Source of the DNA: an uncultured Roseovarius sp.
GTDB lineage: Bacteria > Pseudomonadota > Alphaproteobacteria > Rhodobacterales > Rhodobacteraceae
Assembly (NCBI RefSeq): GCF_947489715.1
Contig: NZ_CANLER010000001.1
Coordinates: 1,102,048-1,166,047, forward strand
Length of the DNA: 64,000 nucleotides
Reading direction: 5' to 3'
Below, piece after piece: positions 27,421 to 36,498 of the stretch; within the stretch, counting starts at the first letter, position 1, and the number at the start of each line of letters is the position of its first letter. The notes under the pieces are model-generated. The model was not told the DNA's origin, made no database searches, and saw nothing but the letters and a program-made list of their open reading frames with translations. The translations under genes and the position numbers were made by a program.

Positions 27421-28341
27421 TTGACACAAGCAACCTCAGAGAACCAGGGAACGGTCCCAGGCGCGACAATGCGTGGAAATGCCATTTGCATGATGGCAGT
27501 GGCGCTTTTCGCAACAGGATTTCCCGCCGCTGAGGTGCTTTTGGAAACCTGGGGTCCGATTTCACTGATTACGGCGCGGATCGTGCTTGCATGCGCCCTG
27601 TTGGCGCCTTTTTGGCTTCTGGTGGATGGATGGCAGAGGGTCGTCAATGCACCCTGGCTGCGGGCGCTCGGGATCGGAGCATTGGGCTTTGGTACCGGGA
27701 CCGTATTGCTGCTGGTGCTTCAGGATTTCACAGATCCGATTACCGCTGTGCTAATTGCCGCCACCATGCCGGTCAGTGCTGTCGCTCTTGAGATATTGTT
27801 CGACGGACGGCGGATAACAAGAAACTTCCTACTGGGAACAGTTATGGTCTTGGTGGGCGGGTTTCTGGCAACCGGGGCTGATCTGCGCCAAGGAACATTC
27901 AGCGGTGGTGTGCTCTTTGGCGTACTATCCTCCGTGACCTTTGCCTGGGGGTCTCGAAAGACGGTCAAAGGGTTGCCGGAAATGTCTACATTCGGGCAAG
28001 GCACGTTGACGCTGATCGGGGCGATGCTGTTTTGCCTGGCCACGTTTGCAGTTTTTTGGGCGCTCGGTTTGTCCGGCACCGAGACGTCCAAACTCGGGCT
28101 TAAAGGCTGGTCAATGCTCCTGACCTACTCCTGGGCGGCGATGGCTGTAAGCCAGGCATTCTGGATTTTTGGTGTAACGCGCTTGGGCGTTGGCGTCGCT
28201 TCATTTCATCTCAACGCAGCGCCCTTCTACGTAATGCTCATCATGCTTGCCATTGGTGGCAGTTGGGACTGGAACCGAGCCTTCGGCGCGGCAGTGCTGG
28301 GTCTTGGTGTCATATTGGCGCAACGGCAAAGAGCTGGGTGA
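27421..28341 (+). CDS. EamA/DMT-family transporter
   Basis: A 306-residue inner-membrane protein of the drug/metabolite transporter superfamily. About ten hydrophobic segments arranged as two EamA repeats are visible (first repeat residues about 18-155, second about 160-300), with the typical PLxAxxLExLFxGxRxxxxxxxGxxLVxxGxxLA-like segment near residue 115. The start is uncertain: TTG at 27421 opens the frame but lacks a ribosome binding site, and ATG at 27469 just before the first hydrophobic segment is an equally good candidate. Substrate cannot be inferred. It is followed by a gap and an unrelated gene. Confidence 0.8.
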   Translation: MTQATSENQGTVPGATMRGNAICMMAVALFATGFPAAEVLLETWGPISLITARIVLACALLAPFWLLVDGWQRVVNAPWLRALGIGALGFGTGTVLLLVLQDFTDPITAVLIAATMPVSAVALEILFDGRRITRNFLLGTVMVLVGGFLATGADLRQGTFSGGVLFGVLSSVTFAWGSRKTVKGLPEMSTFGQGTLTLIGAMLFCLATFAVFWALGLSGTETSKLGLKGWSMLLTYSWAAMAVSQAFWIFGVTRLGVGVASFHLNAAPFYVMLIMLAIGGSWDWNRAFGAAVLGLGVILAQRQRAG

Positions 28342-28480
28342 AAATCAACCAGAATAGACGAATGGCAGTTCTGCGCCCCTCGCGGACAAGTTAGCTTTCG
28401 TCTTCAAATGCCATTGCCATGCCATCAGCCTCACGTGTTAGTCTTGTTTTGGCTGACATTCATAAATAGGAGCCCACAAC

Positions 28481-28945
28481 GTGCTTTGGCTTGAAGCAAT
28501 GAGTTACATCGTTACGATCTTGGGTTTTCCAGCCGCAGTATTCGTGATTTGGCGCGAAGAACGGCTGCGCCGAAAAAACGAAATGAGCGAACTTCACCGA
28601 AATCTTTCCGAAGAATACGACAATTTCTTGCGGCTAGTGATGGAAAACTCTGACCTCCTTTTGCTGAGCCGTTCGAGTTTGCCAGAGCCTGTCTCTGATG
28701 AGCAGCAGGAACGGACTGAGGTGATTTTCAGAATGTTGGTCTCGTTGTTTGAGAAGGCATTTATTATCCTGCACACGGACGACATGGAGGGTGACGCCAG
28801 AAGGCGTTGGTCATCGTGGGAAGATGATATGATCGAATGGTGCCAGCGACAGGATTTTCGACAATCATTGCCCGGTTTGTTGGAGGGTGAAGACAAAGAG
28901 TTTACGCGATATCTGCTGAAGTTGTCCGAAACGTATGCCAAGTGA
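28481..28945 (+). CDS. hypothetical protein with one N-terminal membrane anchor
   Basis: A 154-residue protein that starts with GTG 8 bases after AGGAG. One hydrophobic segment (residues about 7-24) is followed by a short basic stretch (REERLRRKN) and a helical cytoplasmic domain rich in Glu, Leu and Arg. The topology suggests a membrane-anchored coiled-coil-like protein. I do not recognise the family. Its base composition is lower in GC than the neighbouring housekeeping genes, and it stands alone, both hints of an accessory gene. Confidence 0.6.
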   Translation: MLWLEAMSYIVTILGFPAAVFVIWREERLRRKNEMSELHRNLSEEYDNFLRLVMENSDLLLLSRSSLPEPVSDEQQERTEVIFRMLVSLFEKAFIILHTDDMEGDARRRWSSWEDDMIEWCQRQDFRQSLPGLLEGEDKEFTRYLLKLSETYAK

Positions 28946-29077
28946 ATTTTGGCGACGGTTTCGATAGCGAATTGATCGTTTAACGGCAGCAAAATCCGCA
29001 TCGCTGACATGAGGAAACAACCGGTCGAGGTCCAAAGCGGGCATAATTGTTTGCTAGCCGGTTAGGGACGTTCAGGG

Positions 29078-29938
29078 TTATTTTGCGAGCACATCTATGA
29101 CGGCAGTGAGAGCCTTGTCTTCAAGACCTTCATCCATGCCCTTTTGCGCCATCTCAACGAATAGACGAGGCAATTCGTCCCGAGCGCCAAGTGCCTCAAA
29201 ACTAGCGAGAACATCCTCTAGCGCTGCGGCATAGGTCCGCATCGTTGCAGGTGGATCGTCATAGGTGGCTTGCGGCGCTGTTGCAGCGAAGTAGTCATAA
29301 TAAGGCTTCATCATTCCCATAGAAATGGGCACGAGGTCTGCGAAGGTTTGAATTGGAATCCCCGCCTTCTTTGCGGCCAATGCGCCGTAAATCATGCCCC
29401 ACATGAACCCCTGGCGAACCGTGAAAAGGCCTGCGAAAAGAGCCGCCAGCATTCCGGCTTGATCGCCTACATGGACTGAACCGCCGCCCATGGCTTTGAT
29501 GATTGGGCCATGCGTCTCCCATTGTTCATCCGTTCCAACGACCGAGAGCACGGTGTCCCCATCTCCGATCATATGAGGGTAGGCGTTAATGATCCCGACC
29601 ATCCATTGAGCGCCCGCGTCTTCTAGCAGTTGCGCCAAGTCTTCCGCTTCCTTGGCACCTCCGGTTGAGAGTTCAATTATGGTTTTACCCGGCAGAGCAT
29701 TCGCGGCATTCGCCAGCAGTTCTATCGTCTGCGGATGCGACTTAACGCAGGTGATTGTGACGGGGCTGGCAGATATGGCCTCAGAAACTGTGGCAGCGGC
29801 AGTTGCTCCTTCAGAAACCAGAGCGGTCGCTTTTTCGGGTGTCCTATTCCAAACCGTTACTGAACGGCCTGCCTTCATCTGTGCTCGTGCCAGTGCTGTA
29901 CCCATGGCCCCCAAACCGACTACTGAAATGTCCGTCAT
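29078..29938 (-). CDS. NAD(P)-dependent imine reductase / beta-hydroxyacid dehydrogenase-like protein
   Basis: A 286-residue member of the 6-phosphogluconate/3-hydroxyisobutyrate dehydrogenase superfamily. The Rossmann motif GLGAMG (residues 8-13) and WNRT (about residues 31-34), an NADPH-type pattern, are present. The lysine that is catalytic in hydroxyacid dehydrogenases is not obvious near residue 170 (HVGDQAGMLAALFAGL), and this GDQAG-x-ALFA text resembles imine reductases, which act as homodimers on cyclic imines. The ATG at 29938 follows GGGGAG; a TTG two codons upstream is less likely. No partner gene is adjacent. Confidence 0.8.
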   Translation of the reverse strand: MTDISVVGLGAMGTALARAQMKAGRSVTVWNRTPEKATALVSEGATAAATVSEAISASPVTITCVKSHPQTIELLANAANALPGKTIIELSTGGAKEAEDLAQLLEDAGAQWMVGIINAYPHMIGDGDTVLSVVGTDEQWETHGPIIKAMGGGSVHVGDQAGMLAALFAGLFTVRQGFMWGMIYGALAAKKAGIPIQTFADLVPISMGMMKPYYDYFAATAPQATYDDPPATMRTYAAALEDVLASFEALGARDELPRLFVEMAQKGMDEGLEDKALTAVIDVLAK

Positions 29939-30327
29939 GCTCAACTCCCCAAGATAAATTACGCACCAAAAGCGGCGCGGTTTTGAATTACTGAGACGCC
30001 GTAAGTGTCTCTAAAAGGATCACCCTATTCGACAAATGGTTTGATTTCCTAAGTGTTTCTGTAGCGAGCCCCATCTAGAAACAGTGTACCAATTAATTGA
30101 TATCGTCCTGAACAACTACTCTTTCCGCAAAGCAGAAGTCAGACTGGCTTACGGGTACGGCACTGCGGCGAACGCCAGCAAAACCCGCATAGCAGTCAAC
30201 GGCTACAATGAGCCCATTTTGACAAATGCTGCATCAGGCACAAAGATCCGCTTCCAATCTAAATCAACAAGTGGACGGCTCTTTGGCACAAGGTGGATAC
30301 TCGGATACGGGCTATCCAGCGCCACTT
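29939..30327. other. intergenic region
   Basis: About 390 bases of lower GC between the imine-reductase-like gene and the end of the acyl-CoA synthetase gene, both on the minus strand. The plus-strand frame across it lacks a ribosome binding site and resembles nothing I know. No repeat or terminator-like hairpin stands out. Confidence 0.4.
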
Positions 30328-31983
30328 TCAGATTGAGATGTTTCGCGCTTTTTCGCGCAGGGCGAATTTCTGGATCTTGCCTGTCGATGTTCTGGGCAGA
30401 TCCTGAAACACGAAGCGTTTTGGCGCTTTGAATCCCGCCAGGTGTTCCCGGCAAAAACCGATTAGCGAAGCTTCTTCGACGTTCGCGTTCTGCTTCAATT
30501 CAACGAATGCGCAGGGCACTTCGCCCCATTTGTCATGTGGCATGGCGACAACGGCGGCAACCGCGACAGCGGGATGACGATAGAGCGTTTCCTCAACTTC
30601 GATCGACGAAATATTCTCGCCACCTGAATTGATCACATCCTTTGAGCGGTCCTTGAGCTGGATATACCCATCAGGGTGTATCACCCCCAGATCGCCCGAG
30701 TGGAACCAGCCACCGGCAAAGGCGTCCTCGGTGGCAGCGAGATTGCGGAAATAGCCTTTCATCACGACATTGCCGCGAAACATGACTTCGCCCATGGTCT
30801 GACCATCGCGTGGCGCGGGCTGCATCGTTTCGGGGTCCAGAACGTCGAGCCCTTCCAGCGGCAGATAACGCACACCCTGGCGGGCTTTCAGCGCGGCCTG
30901 CCGTGCGGGTGGCAGATCCGACCAACCTTGGTGCCAATCATTGACGACCGCAGGGCCGTAGGTTTCCGTTAGCCCGTAAAGATGGGTGACATCGAACCCG
31001 GCCTCTTTCATATCCGCCAGCACCGATTCCGGCGGGGGCGCTGCGGCGGTGAAAAACTGAACCGGTTGATCAAGGTCGCGTTTGACGTCATCGGGTGCCG
31101 TGATCAGCAGCGACATCACGATGGGCGCGCCGCACAGATGGGTGACGCCTTCTTCGGCCAGCGCTGCCCAGATCGGTGAAGCCCGCACCTGACGCAGACA
31201 CACATGGGTGCCGATGAGCGCCGACAGGGTCCAAGGGAAGCACCAGCCGTTGCAGTGGAACATCGGAAGGGTCCACAGATAGACTGCATGTTTGCGCATC
31301 GAGGTGGTTAGCGCATTGCCCTGTGCCAGCAGGTACGCGCCGCGGTGATGCGAAACAACACCCTTGGGGTCGCCGGTGGTGCCTGAGGTATAGTTGATCG
31401 AGATCGCATCCCATTCGTGAAGCGGCATCAACCAGTCGAAATCCGGGGTGCCTCGGGTCAGGAATTCCTCGTAATCGACGGCCTCGGCATCCGCCCGCTG
31501 ACCGTTATATTCCGGATCGTCGTACTGGATCAGGATGGGCTTGACCGTGTTCAGCGCCAGAGCTTCTTGCATCAGCGGCATTAGTTCGCTGTCCACGATC
31601 ACCAGTTTGGCCATTCCATGGTCAAGCTGGAACGCGATGATCGCTGCATCCAGCCGGATGTTGATCGAATGCAGCACCGCGCCACACATCGGGACGCCGT
31701 AGTGGCATTCCAGCATCGCGGGCGTATTGTGCAACAACACCGAGACCGTGTCACCGCGCCCGATCCCGTTCTTGGTCAAGGCCGAGGCAAGTTGCCGTGA
31801 GCGCGTGTAGAATTCCGCATAGTTGCGCCGCAGGCCCCCATGCACAATTGCCGCGTCGTCGGGGAAAACGCTGGCCGCGCGCTCAAGAAATGTCAGCGGT
31901 GTCAGCGGCTGGTAATTCGCCGGGTTGCGGTCCAGGCCGGTGTTGTAGGGGTTTTCAATACTCTGACTTACTTGTCCTGCCAC
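30328..31983 (-). CDS. AMP-forming acyl-CoA synthetase
   Basis: A 551-residue adenylate-forming ligase that activates a carboxylic acid to its CoA thioester. The P-loop YTSGTTGDPKG is at residues 198-208, the YGLTET motif near 345, the GWFHSGDLG motif near 435, the hinge KDRSKDVINSGGENIS near 455, and the catalytic lysine K536 in RTSTGKIQKF. It is the last gene of a minus-strand operon with a DmdA-like demethylase, OsmC and crotonase-like genes, and overlaps the crotonase gene by 16 bases. The start is a GTG at 31983 without a clear binding site. In the DMSP demethylation pathway such a ligase (DmdB) activates methylmercaptopropionate; that role is possible here but not shown. Confidence 0.88.
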   Translation of the reverse strand: MAGQVSQSIENPYNTGLDRNPANYQPLTPLTFLERAASVFPDDAAIVHGGLRRNYAEFYTRSRQLASALTKNGIGRGDTVSVLLHNTPAMLECHYGVPMCGAVLHSINIRLDAAIIAFQLDHGMAKLVIVDSELMPLMQEALALNTVKPILIQYDDPEYNGQRADAEAVDYEEFLTRGTPDFDWLMPLHEWDAISINYTSGTTGDPKGVVSHHRGAYLLAQGNALTTSMRKHAVYLWTLPMFHCNGWCFPWTLSALIGTHVCLRQVRASPIWAALAEEGVTHLCGAPIVMSLLITAPDDVKRDLDQPVQFFTAAAPPPESVLADMKEAGFDVTHLYGLTETYGPAVVNDWHQGWSDLPPARQAALKARQGVRYLPLEGLDVLDPETMQPAPRDGQTMGEVMFRGNVVMKGYFRNLAATEDAFAGGWFHSGDLGVIHPDGYIQLKDRSKDVINSGGENISSIEVEETLYRHPAVAVAAVVAMPHDKWGEVPCAFVELKQNANVEEASLIGFCREHLAGFKAPKRFVFQDLPRTSTGKIQKFALREKARNISI

Positions 31984-32753
31984 AGGGGTGCGCGTTTTTC
32001 GATGAAGGCCTCGATACCTTCGGCGGCGTCTTGGGCCAGCATGTTTTCCACCATCACGCCCGAGGCGTAATCATAAGCCTCTGACAGGGGCATTTCGCGT
32101 TGCGCATAAAAGGCACGTTTGCCGGTGGCCAGCGTCATGCTCGATTTCGACGCGATCTTGCGCGCCATCTCCAGCGTGGCATCCTGGAGGGCTTCGGGCG
32201 CGACCACGCGATTGACCAGTCCGATTTCTGCAGCACGGGAGGCAGATGTCATGTCGCCGGTCAGCAGCATTTCCATCGCGTGTTTGCCGCTCACATTACG
32301 CGACAATGCGACCATCGGAGTCGAACAGAACAGCCCGATATGAACACCCGGCGTGCTGAACTGCGCCGTATCGGCAGCAATGGCCAGATCGCTGCTGGCC
32401 ACCAGTTGGCATCCGGCTGCGGTGGCCACGCCTGTGACCTCGGCGATCACTGGCTTGGGGCAGTTGACAATCGTCTGCATCATCGCTGAACACATTGTCA
32501 TGACCTTGGTGAAATAGGCGCGCCCACGATTCGAACCTGCCCGCCCGGCGGTCATTTCCTTGATGTCATGCCCAGCACAGAAAGCCGGGCCATTTGCGGC
32601 CAAAATGATGACCCGCACCGCTGGATCGGCGCCTGCTTCAACAAGCGCGGACCCGAGTTTTGCAAGCATCGCCTCGGACAGCGCGTTGCGCCGCCCCACA
32701 TCGTTCAGGGTCAGGCGCAGGATGCCCTGGTCGTTCAGTTCACGCAGCAACAT
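31968..32753 (-). CDS. crotonase-family protein lacking both hydratase glutamates
   Basis: A 261-residue enoyl-CoA hydratase/isomerase-family protein. The CoA-binding fold is clear, with the oxyanion-hole segments AFCAGHDI (residues 57-64) and ATAAGCQL (110-117). The two glutamates needed for hydration in rat enoyl-CoA hydratase (E144 and E164) are replaced by Q116 and G136. The pattern FSTPGVHIGLFCSTP matches the ECHDC3-like branch, whose activity is unclear. It overlaps OsmC by 14 bases and the ligase by 16 bases, so it is firmly in the operon. A different reaction on a CoA thioester, or a non-catalytic role, is more likely than hydration. Confidence 0.88.
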   Translation of the reverse strand: MLLRELNDQGILRLTLNDVGRRNALSEAMLAKLGSALVEAGADPAVRVIILAANGPAFCAGHDIKEMTAGRAGSNRGRAYFTKVMTMCSAMMQTIVNCPKPVIAEVTGVATAAGCQLVASSDLAIAADTAQFSTPGVHIGLFCSTPMVALSRNVSGKHAMEMLLTGDMTSASRAAEIGLVNRVVAPEALQDATLEMARKIASKSSMTLATGKRAFYAQREMPLSEAYDYASGVMVENMLAQDAAEGIEAFIEKRAPLWQDK

Positions 32754-33240
32754 CTTGTGCGCCCTCTCGGAAATGCCTGACGGTCGGGCTGTGCAGGATG
32801 TTCACCTCTACGCTGTCGGCAAGCGTGTTGGCGATGAAACAGTATCGATGCGCGCGGTCCTGCATCTGCTCCATTTCCGCGTCACTGACCCGAAAACCGG
32901 TGTCGAACCGCACCACAGGGTGCAGGTCGATGCGGTTCACCGACATCTGCCCTTTCGGGTTCTTGCCCAGATGGGCCACGGCATAGTCGTGATAGCTGGC
33001 CACCGGCCAACCAGCCTTGGCGGCCAGCGCGAGGAAGGTCAGCATGTGACAGCTGGACAGCGCCGAGGCGAGGGCCTGTTCGGGGTTGGTACAGGCAGGA
33101 TCGCCACCGTAATCCGGGGCGGCATCCACCTGAACGTCATAATTGTTGTTGAACTGAACCGAATGCGCGGCAGTGTAGGCGCCGGGCTTCAGATCGGGCT
33201 CTATGCGCTGCCAATGTAGCTCTATCGAGATATCGGACAT
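32740..33240 (-). CDS. OsmC/Ohr-family protein
   Basis: A 166-residue OsmC-superfamily protein. OsmC/Ohr enzymes are dimeric thiol peroxidases that reduce organic hydroperoxides with two cysteines. Both are found: C64 in SSCHMLTFL and C134 in HRYCFIANTL. The conserved N-P-E-x-A-L-A-S-A-L-S-S-C helix is intact. It lies 24 bases downstream of the DmdA-like gene and overlaps the crotonase-like gene. Its presence in a methyl-transfer/CoA operon suggests protection against, or chemistry with, a reactive sulfur or peroxide by-product; this is inference. Confidence 0.88.
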   Translation of the reverse strand: MSDISIELHWQRIEPDLKPGAYTAAHSVQFNNNYDVQVDAAPDYGGDPACTNPEQALASALSSCHMLTFLALAAKAGWPVASYHDYAVAHLGKNPKGQMSVNRIDLHPVVRFDTGFRVSDAEMEQMQDRAHRYCFIANTLADSVEVNILHSPTVRHFREGAQDVAA

Positions 33241-33264
33241 GTCTTTGGTTCCTTGTCCCGGCCA

Positions 33265-34425
33265 TCAGGCAGCGGCGAGCGATTTCTTGGGGTCGTAGAA
33301 CGGGCGCTCCACGATGGTGGCGCGTTCCGTTCCGGCGTCGTTCACAACGCCCGATCTGTTCACCACTTCGACTTCGGCACCCAAATTGACATGCTCTGCC
33401 GCGACCATCGCCAACGCGATGTTCTGTCCAAGACGCGGCGAATAGACGGCAGACGTAACCTTGCCGATGATCACGCCATCCTTCTTGATCGCCCAGAACG
33501 AGGTGTTCGGCCCTTTCAGCGGTTCGCCGTCGATGATCAAACCGACCTGTTTGCGGCTCACGCCTTCTTCTTTGATGCGGCGCAGCGCAGACTTTCCGAT
33601 GAACTCCGCGTCGATATCAAGGTTCACCAGCCGGTCGAGGCCCAATTCATAGGGGTTGGTGTTGATGTCGGCATCCGCATGATAGGACAGCATGCCGCCC
33701 TCAATCCGGCGGATCGAAGAGGTATGGCCGGGTTTCAGATCGAAAGGCGCACCTGCCGCCATGATCTTTTCCCACAGCTCATCGCCGCGCGATCCGTCCT
33801 GCAGGTAGAGCTCGTAGCCCAGTTCGCTGGACCAGCCGGTGCGTGACACGATGAGCGGGATACCGTCGAGTTCAACTTCGCGCAGCCAGTAGTATTTCAG
33901 ATCCATGATGCTGTCGCCGAAAAGTGCCTTCATCACCTCGCCCGATTTTGGACCCTGCAGTTGCAGCGGCGAGACATCCGGTTCGCAGATTTTGACATCC
34001 ATGCCAGAATGCACTGCCACGCCCTGCGCCCAGAGCAGAATGTCGCTGTCGGCCAGTGAAATCCAGAAATGGTTTTCCGCAAGGCGCAGAAGGATCGGGT
34101 CATTCAACAGGCCGCCATCGGTATTGGTGATCAGGATGTATTTGCATTGCCCGACAGACATTTTCGACAGGTCACGCGGGGTCAGCATCTGCACGAAACG
34201 CGCCGCGTCCGGGCCGGTGATCTCGACCTGGCGCTCGACGGCAACGTCACACAGGATCGCATCATTCACAAGGTTCCAGAAGTTCTGTTCCGGATTGCCG
34301 AAATCACGCGGAATATACATGTGGTTGTAAACAGAGAACCCCTTGGCACCCCAGCGAACAGTAGCGTCGAAATAGGGGGATTTACGGATCTGTGTGCCGA
34401 AGCCGAAGTCTTCTGAATTGGTCAT
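33265..34425 (-). CDS. DmdA/GcvT-family tetrahydrofolate-dependent demethylase
   Basis: A 386-residue protein of the aminomethyltransferase (GcvT) fold, closest in pattern to DMSP demethylase DmdA: YNHMYIPRDFG, CDVAVERQVEITGPDAARFVQMLTPRDLS, and LQGPKSGEVMKALFGD all have near counterparts in DmdA. Such enzymes move a methyl group from a sulfonium, amine or ether to tetrahydrofolate. The N-terminal folate-binding domain (about 1-280) and C-terminal barrel (about 300-380) are complete. The start at 34425 follows AAGG; the frame extends 27 codons upstream without support. DmdA itself is one candidate, but several roseobacter paralogues use other methyl donors. First enzyme gene of the operon, downstream of an Lrp regulator. 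Confidence 0.85.
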   Translation of the reverse strand: MTNSEDFGFGTQIRKSPYFDATVRWGAKGFSVYNHMYIPRDFGNPEQNFWNLVNDAILCDVAVERQVEITGPDAARFVQMLTPRDLSKMSVGQCKYILITNTDGGLLNDPILLRLAENHFWISLADSDILLWAQGVAVHSGMDVKICEPDVSPLQLQGPKSGEVMKALFGDSIMDLKYYWLREVELDGIPLIVSRTGWSSELGYELYLQDGSRGDELWEKIMAAGAPFDLKPGHTSSIRRIEGGMLSYHADADINTNPYELGLDRLVNLDIDAEFIGKSALRRIKEEGVSRKQVGLIIDGEPLKGPNTSFWAIKKDGVIIGKVTSAVYSPRLGQNIALAMVAAEHVNLGAEVEVVNRSGVVNDAGTERATIVERPFYDPKKSLAAA

Positions 34426-34587
34426 GATGTTCGCCTTAGAAATCGCGTGGTCCGTCCGGCCATCGCATGTTGGAAACTGGCGATTATCTATGCCGGGACG
34501 ATGCAAAAAAGTGGGCTGAAAACGCGTGGCTTTCAGACCGAACGGACCAATTTTGAGGCTTCGGAAAGACCGTTTGGACGCTTGGTG

Positions 34588-35079
34588 TTACTTACCTGCG
34601 TTGGCCACTAGTGTTGCAAGATTCGGCTGGCTGGATTTGACCTGCCTGGTGGCGATGTATGTCATGTAGCGGTCAATCTCGACATCCGCCGACAGCAGGG
34701 TCTCCATCAGAGTCTGAAACGCCGCAAGACTGGGAGTCGCCGTCTTCATCACATAGTCCATCCCACCCCCCGTGGCGATGCATTCCGTCACCTCGTCCAG
34801 ACCCCTGATAGCCGCCTCGAAACGATCAAAATCCGCCTTGCGGTGATGGGTCAGAGAAACGGTCACGATAACTTCGGTGAAATCAACGATCTGGTCCAAT
34901 GCGAGGTCTGCGTGATATCCGCGGATGTACCCCGCAGCCTTCAACTTGTCCAAGCGCGCCCAGCATGGCGTTGGCGACAGGTTCACAAGCTCAGCCAGTT
35001 TGGTCTTGCTCAGCTGCCCATGCTGTTGAACCGCGTTTAGGATGCGAATATCCGTCGCGTCAAGGCCGGTCTTTTTCAT
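34588..35079 (-). CDS. Lrp/AsnC-family regulator of the demethylase operon
   Basis: A 163-residue Lrp/AsnC protein with N-terminal helix-turn-helix (residues about 7-55, LSKTKLAELVNLSPTPCWARLDKL) and a C-terminal RAM/ligand-binding domain (about 70-150) with the family's GGGMDYVM turn. It lies 162 bases upstream of the DmdA-like gene in the same orientation and is the likely local regulator. Lrp-family proteins with this layout usually sense amino acids or related small molecules as octamers. An additional 10-residue tail follows the domain. Confidence 0.9.
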   Translation of the reverse strand: MKKTGLDATDIRILNAVQQHGQLSKTKLAELVNLSPTPCWARLDKLKAAGYIRGYHADLALDQIVDFTEVIVTVSLTHHRKADFDRFEAAIRGLDEVTECIATGGGMDYVMKTATPSLAAFQTLMETLLSADVEIDRYMTYIATRQVKSSQPNLATLVANAGK

Positions 35080-35432
35080 TCGCTCTCAACTTTCGCTTCG
35101 TCTCTCGACAACCGAGCCCACCGACAGACCACGGCTTTGATAATCTAATCTTCGCTGCAGATAAACTGTGATTCGACATTCGAAGCTTCTACAGAAAGTG
35201 CCGACAATCGTGCAATCTCAATAACAGCGCGCCTCGGTTCCAAATAACTGCCATTGGGGCTTACGCAGCGAACAATCAGTTTGTCCCGCAAAGCCGGCAC
35301 CCGATGATCGAAGCTACGACGTTAGCGCGTTCTACCGTTGCCCCAATTGAACGCTGGCAACGGCCCGGACGTCCACGTTCCGTATCTGACCCAACGGTCC
35401 GGAGCTTATGTCCGCCACGCCTGTGCCCTCGT
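35080..35432. other. intergenic region
   Basis: About 350 bases between the Lrp gene start and the end of a lipoprotein gene, both minus strand. It should contain the promoter of the Lrp/demethylase operon. Nothing beyond short AT-rich patches (35140-35240) is visible. Confidence 0.4.
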
Positions 35433-35945
35433 TCAGCTATCGCCCGCACCCGGTCCGCCGGGGCGGAACCAGACCCGCGGGCCACCCAACCCGAAACCGC
35501 CATGGGATTCGTCATTCACGATCTGGCGCGGGAAATGGATCACCGGCGCCAGCGTGGCGTCGCTCGCGCGCCAGGGCCGCTTGGTCACGGTGCAATTCGC
35601 CTCTTGCCCAGCGTAATCTGCCGCTGGATCAACCCGCCTCATATAGAGGAAATTACCCAGGATACGCTCGCGCCCCATATAGATCGACCCGGTGCCCAAC
35701 ACCTGATGTTCGGCCAGCTTGGTCAATGCCGATTGCTCGCGGCTCATTGCCCAGACGCCACAGACCTGGGTCAGCCCGCCCGCCTCGCGCACATCCGCCG
35801 CCACGCTCAGGCCACCCCCGGAAGTATAGGTGCCGCCACCGACCGAGGGCGTGCTGCTCAGACGCGCGACCGAATCCATGCGCGGGCTGGCGCAGGACGC
35901 GCCGATCAGCGCAATCGCACAAAATACTATGCTGCGAAGTCTCAT
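35433..35945 (-). CDS. putative lipoprotein
   Basis: A 170-residue protein with a lipoprotein signal: MRLRS, a hydrophobic core and the lipobox IGASC at residues about 14-18. The mature part is Gly/Ser-rich at first, then has a domain with two cysteines (CGVW near residue 62 and ANCTVTKRPW near 117) that could form a disulfide in the periplasm. The start at 35945 is chosen because it places the signal peptide at the N-terminus. It lies 108 bases downstream of a second small lipoprotein gene. Family unknown. Confidence 0.7.
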   Translation of the reverse strand: MRLRSIVFCAIALIGASCASPRMDSVARLSSTPSVGGGTYTSGGGLSVAADVREAGGLTQVCGVWAMSREQSALTKLAEHQVLGTGSIYMGRERILGNFLYMRRVDPAADYAGQEANCTVTKRPWRASDATLAPVIHFPRQIVNDESHGGFGLGGPRVWFRPGGPGAGDS

Positions 35946-36053
35946 CCGATCCCTCTGGTCCACACGGCATCATCGCCACGTTTCAACCTAACGCAATTGG
36001 CGTGATCTTCAATCGGATCAGCAAACACCGGACCCCCCGGGGCATCGCCGCCT

Positions 36054-36365
36054 CTAGGGGCACATGATCGGCACCATGTAGCCCGCCGGCATGCGCTTGT
36101 GCCCCATCACCGAGGCCGGGCGCGAGGTATCGACCACGCAACCGGTTGAATCGCGCATATATTCCGAAAACCCACGGCTGTTGAGGTGGCGCAGCCGGGG
36201 CAAATCCGCCCCGCGTCCTGCCGGAGACACGCTCATATAGGTCGAATAGGGTGACGGGTGCGTGAGTTTCAGATCGTAGGAGCGGAACTGAGGCTCTTGC
36301 GATGTGCCAGCACAGGCCGATACCGCGAAAAGAGCGGGATAAACGATATGCCGGGCCGAAATCAC
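36054..36365 (-). CDS. small putative lipoprotein
   Basis: A 103-residue protein starting with GTG 5 bases after GGAGG. The signal peptide ends in the lipobox VSAC (about residue 18). The remaining part has two cysteines (GCVVD near residue 75 and the penultimate residue). It precedes the other lipoprotein gene on the same strand, so the two may be cotranscribed. I do not recognise a named family. Confidence 0.7.
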   Translation of the reverse strand: MISARHIVYPALFAVSACAGTSQEPQFRSYDLKLTHPSPYSTYMSVSPAGRGADLPRLRHLNSRGFSEYMRDSTGCVVDTSRPASVMGHKRMPAGYMVPIMCP

Positions 36366-36498
36366 CAGTCACCTCCGAAACAAGCTGAAACTACGCTTCA
36401 AGGCTACGGCATCCCCCTGCCCCGCACAACGACTAGGTAAATACATCGTTAACGCCGACAGACCGGCCAGAGGCATGCATCACCCCTCTTGCCTTTTG

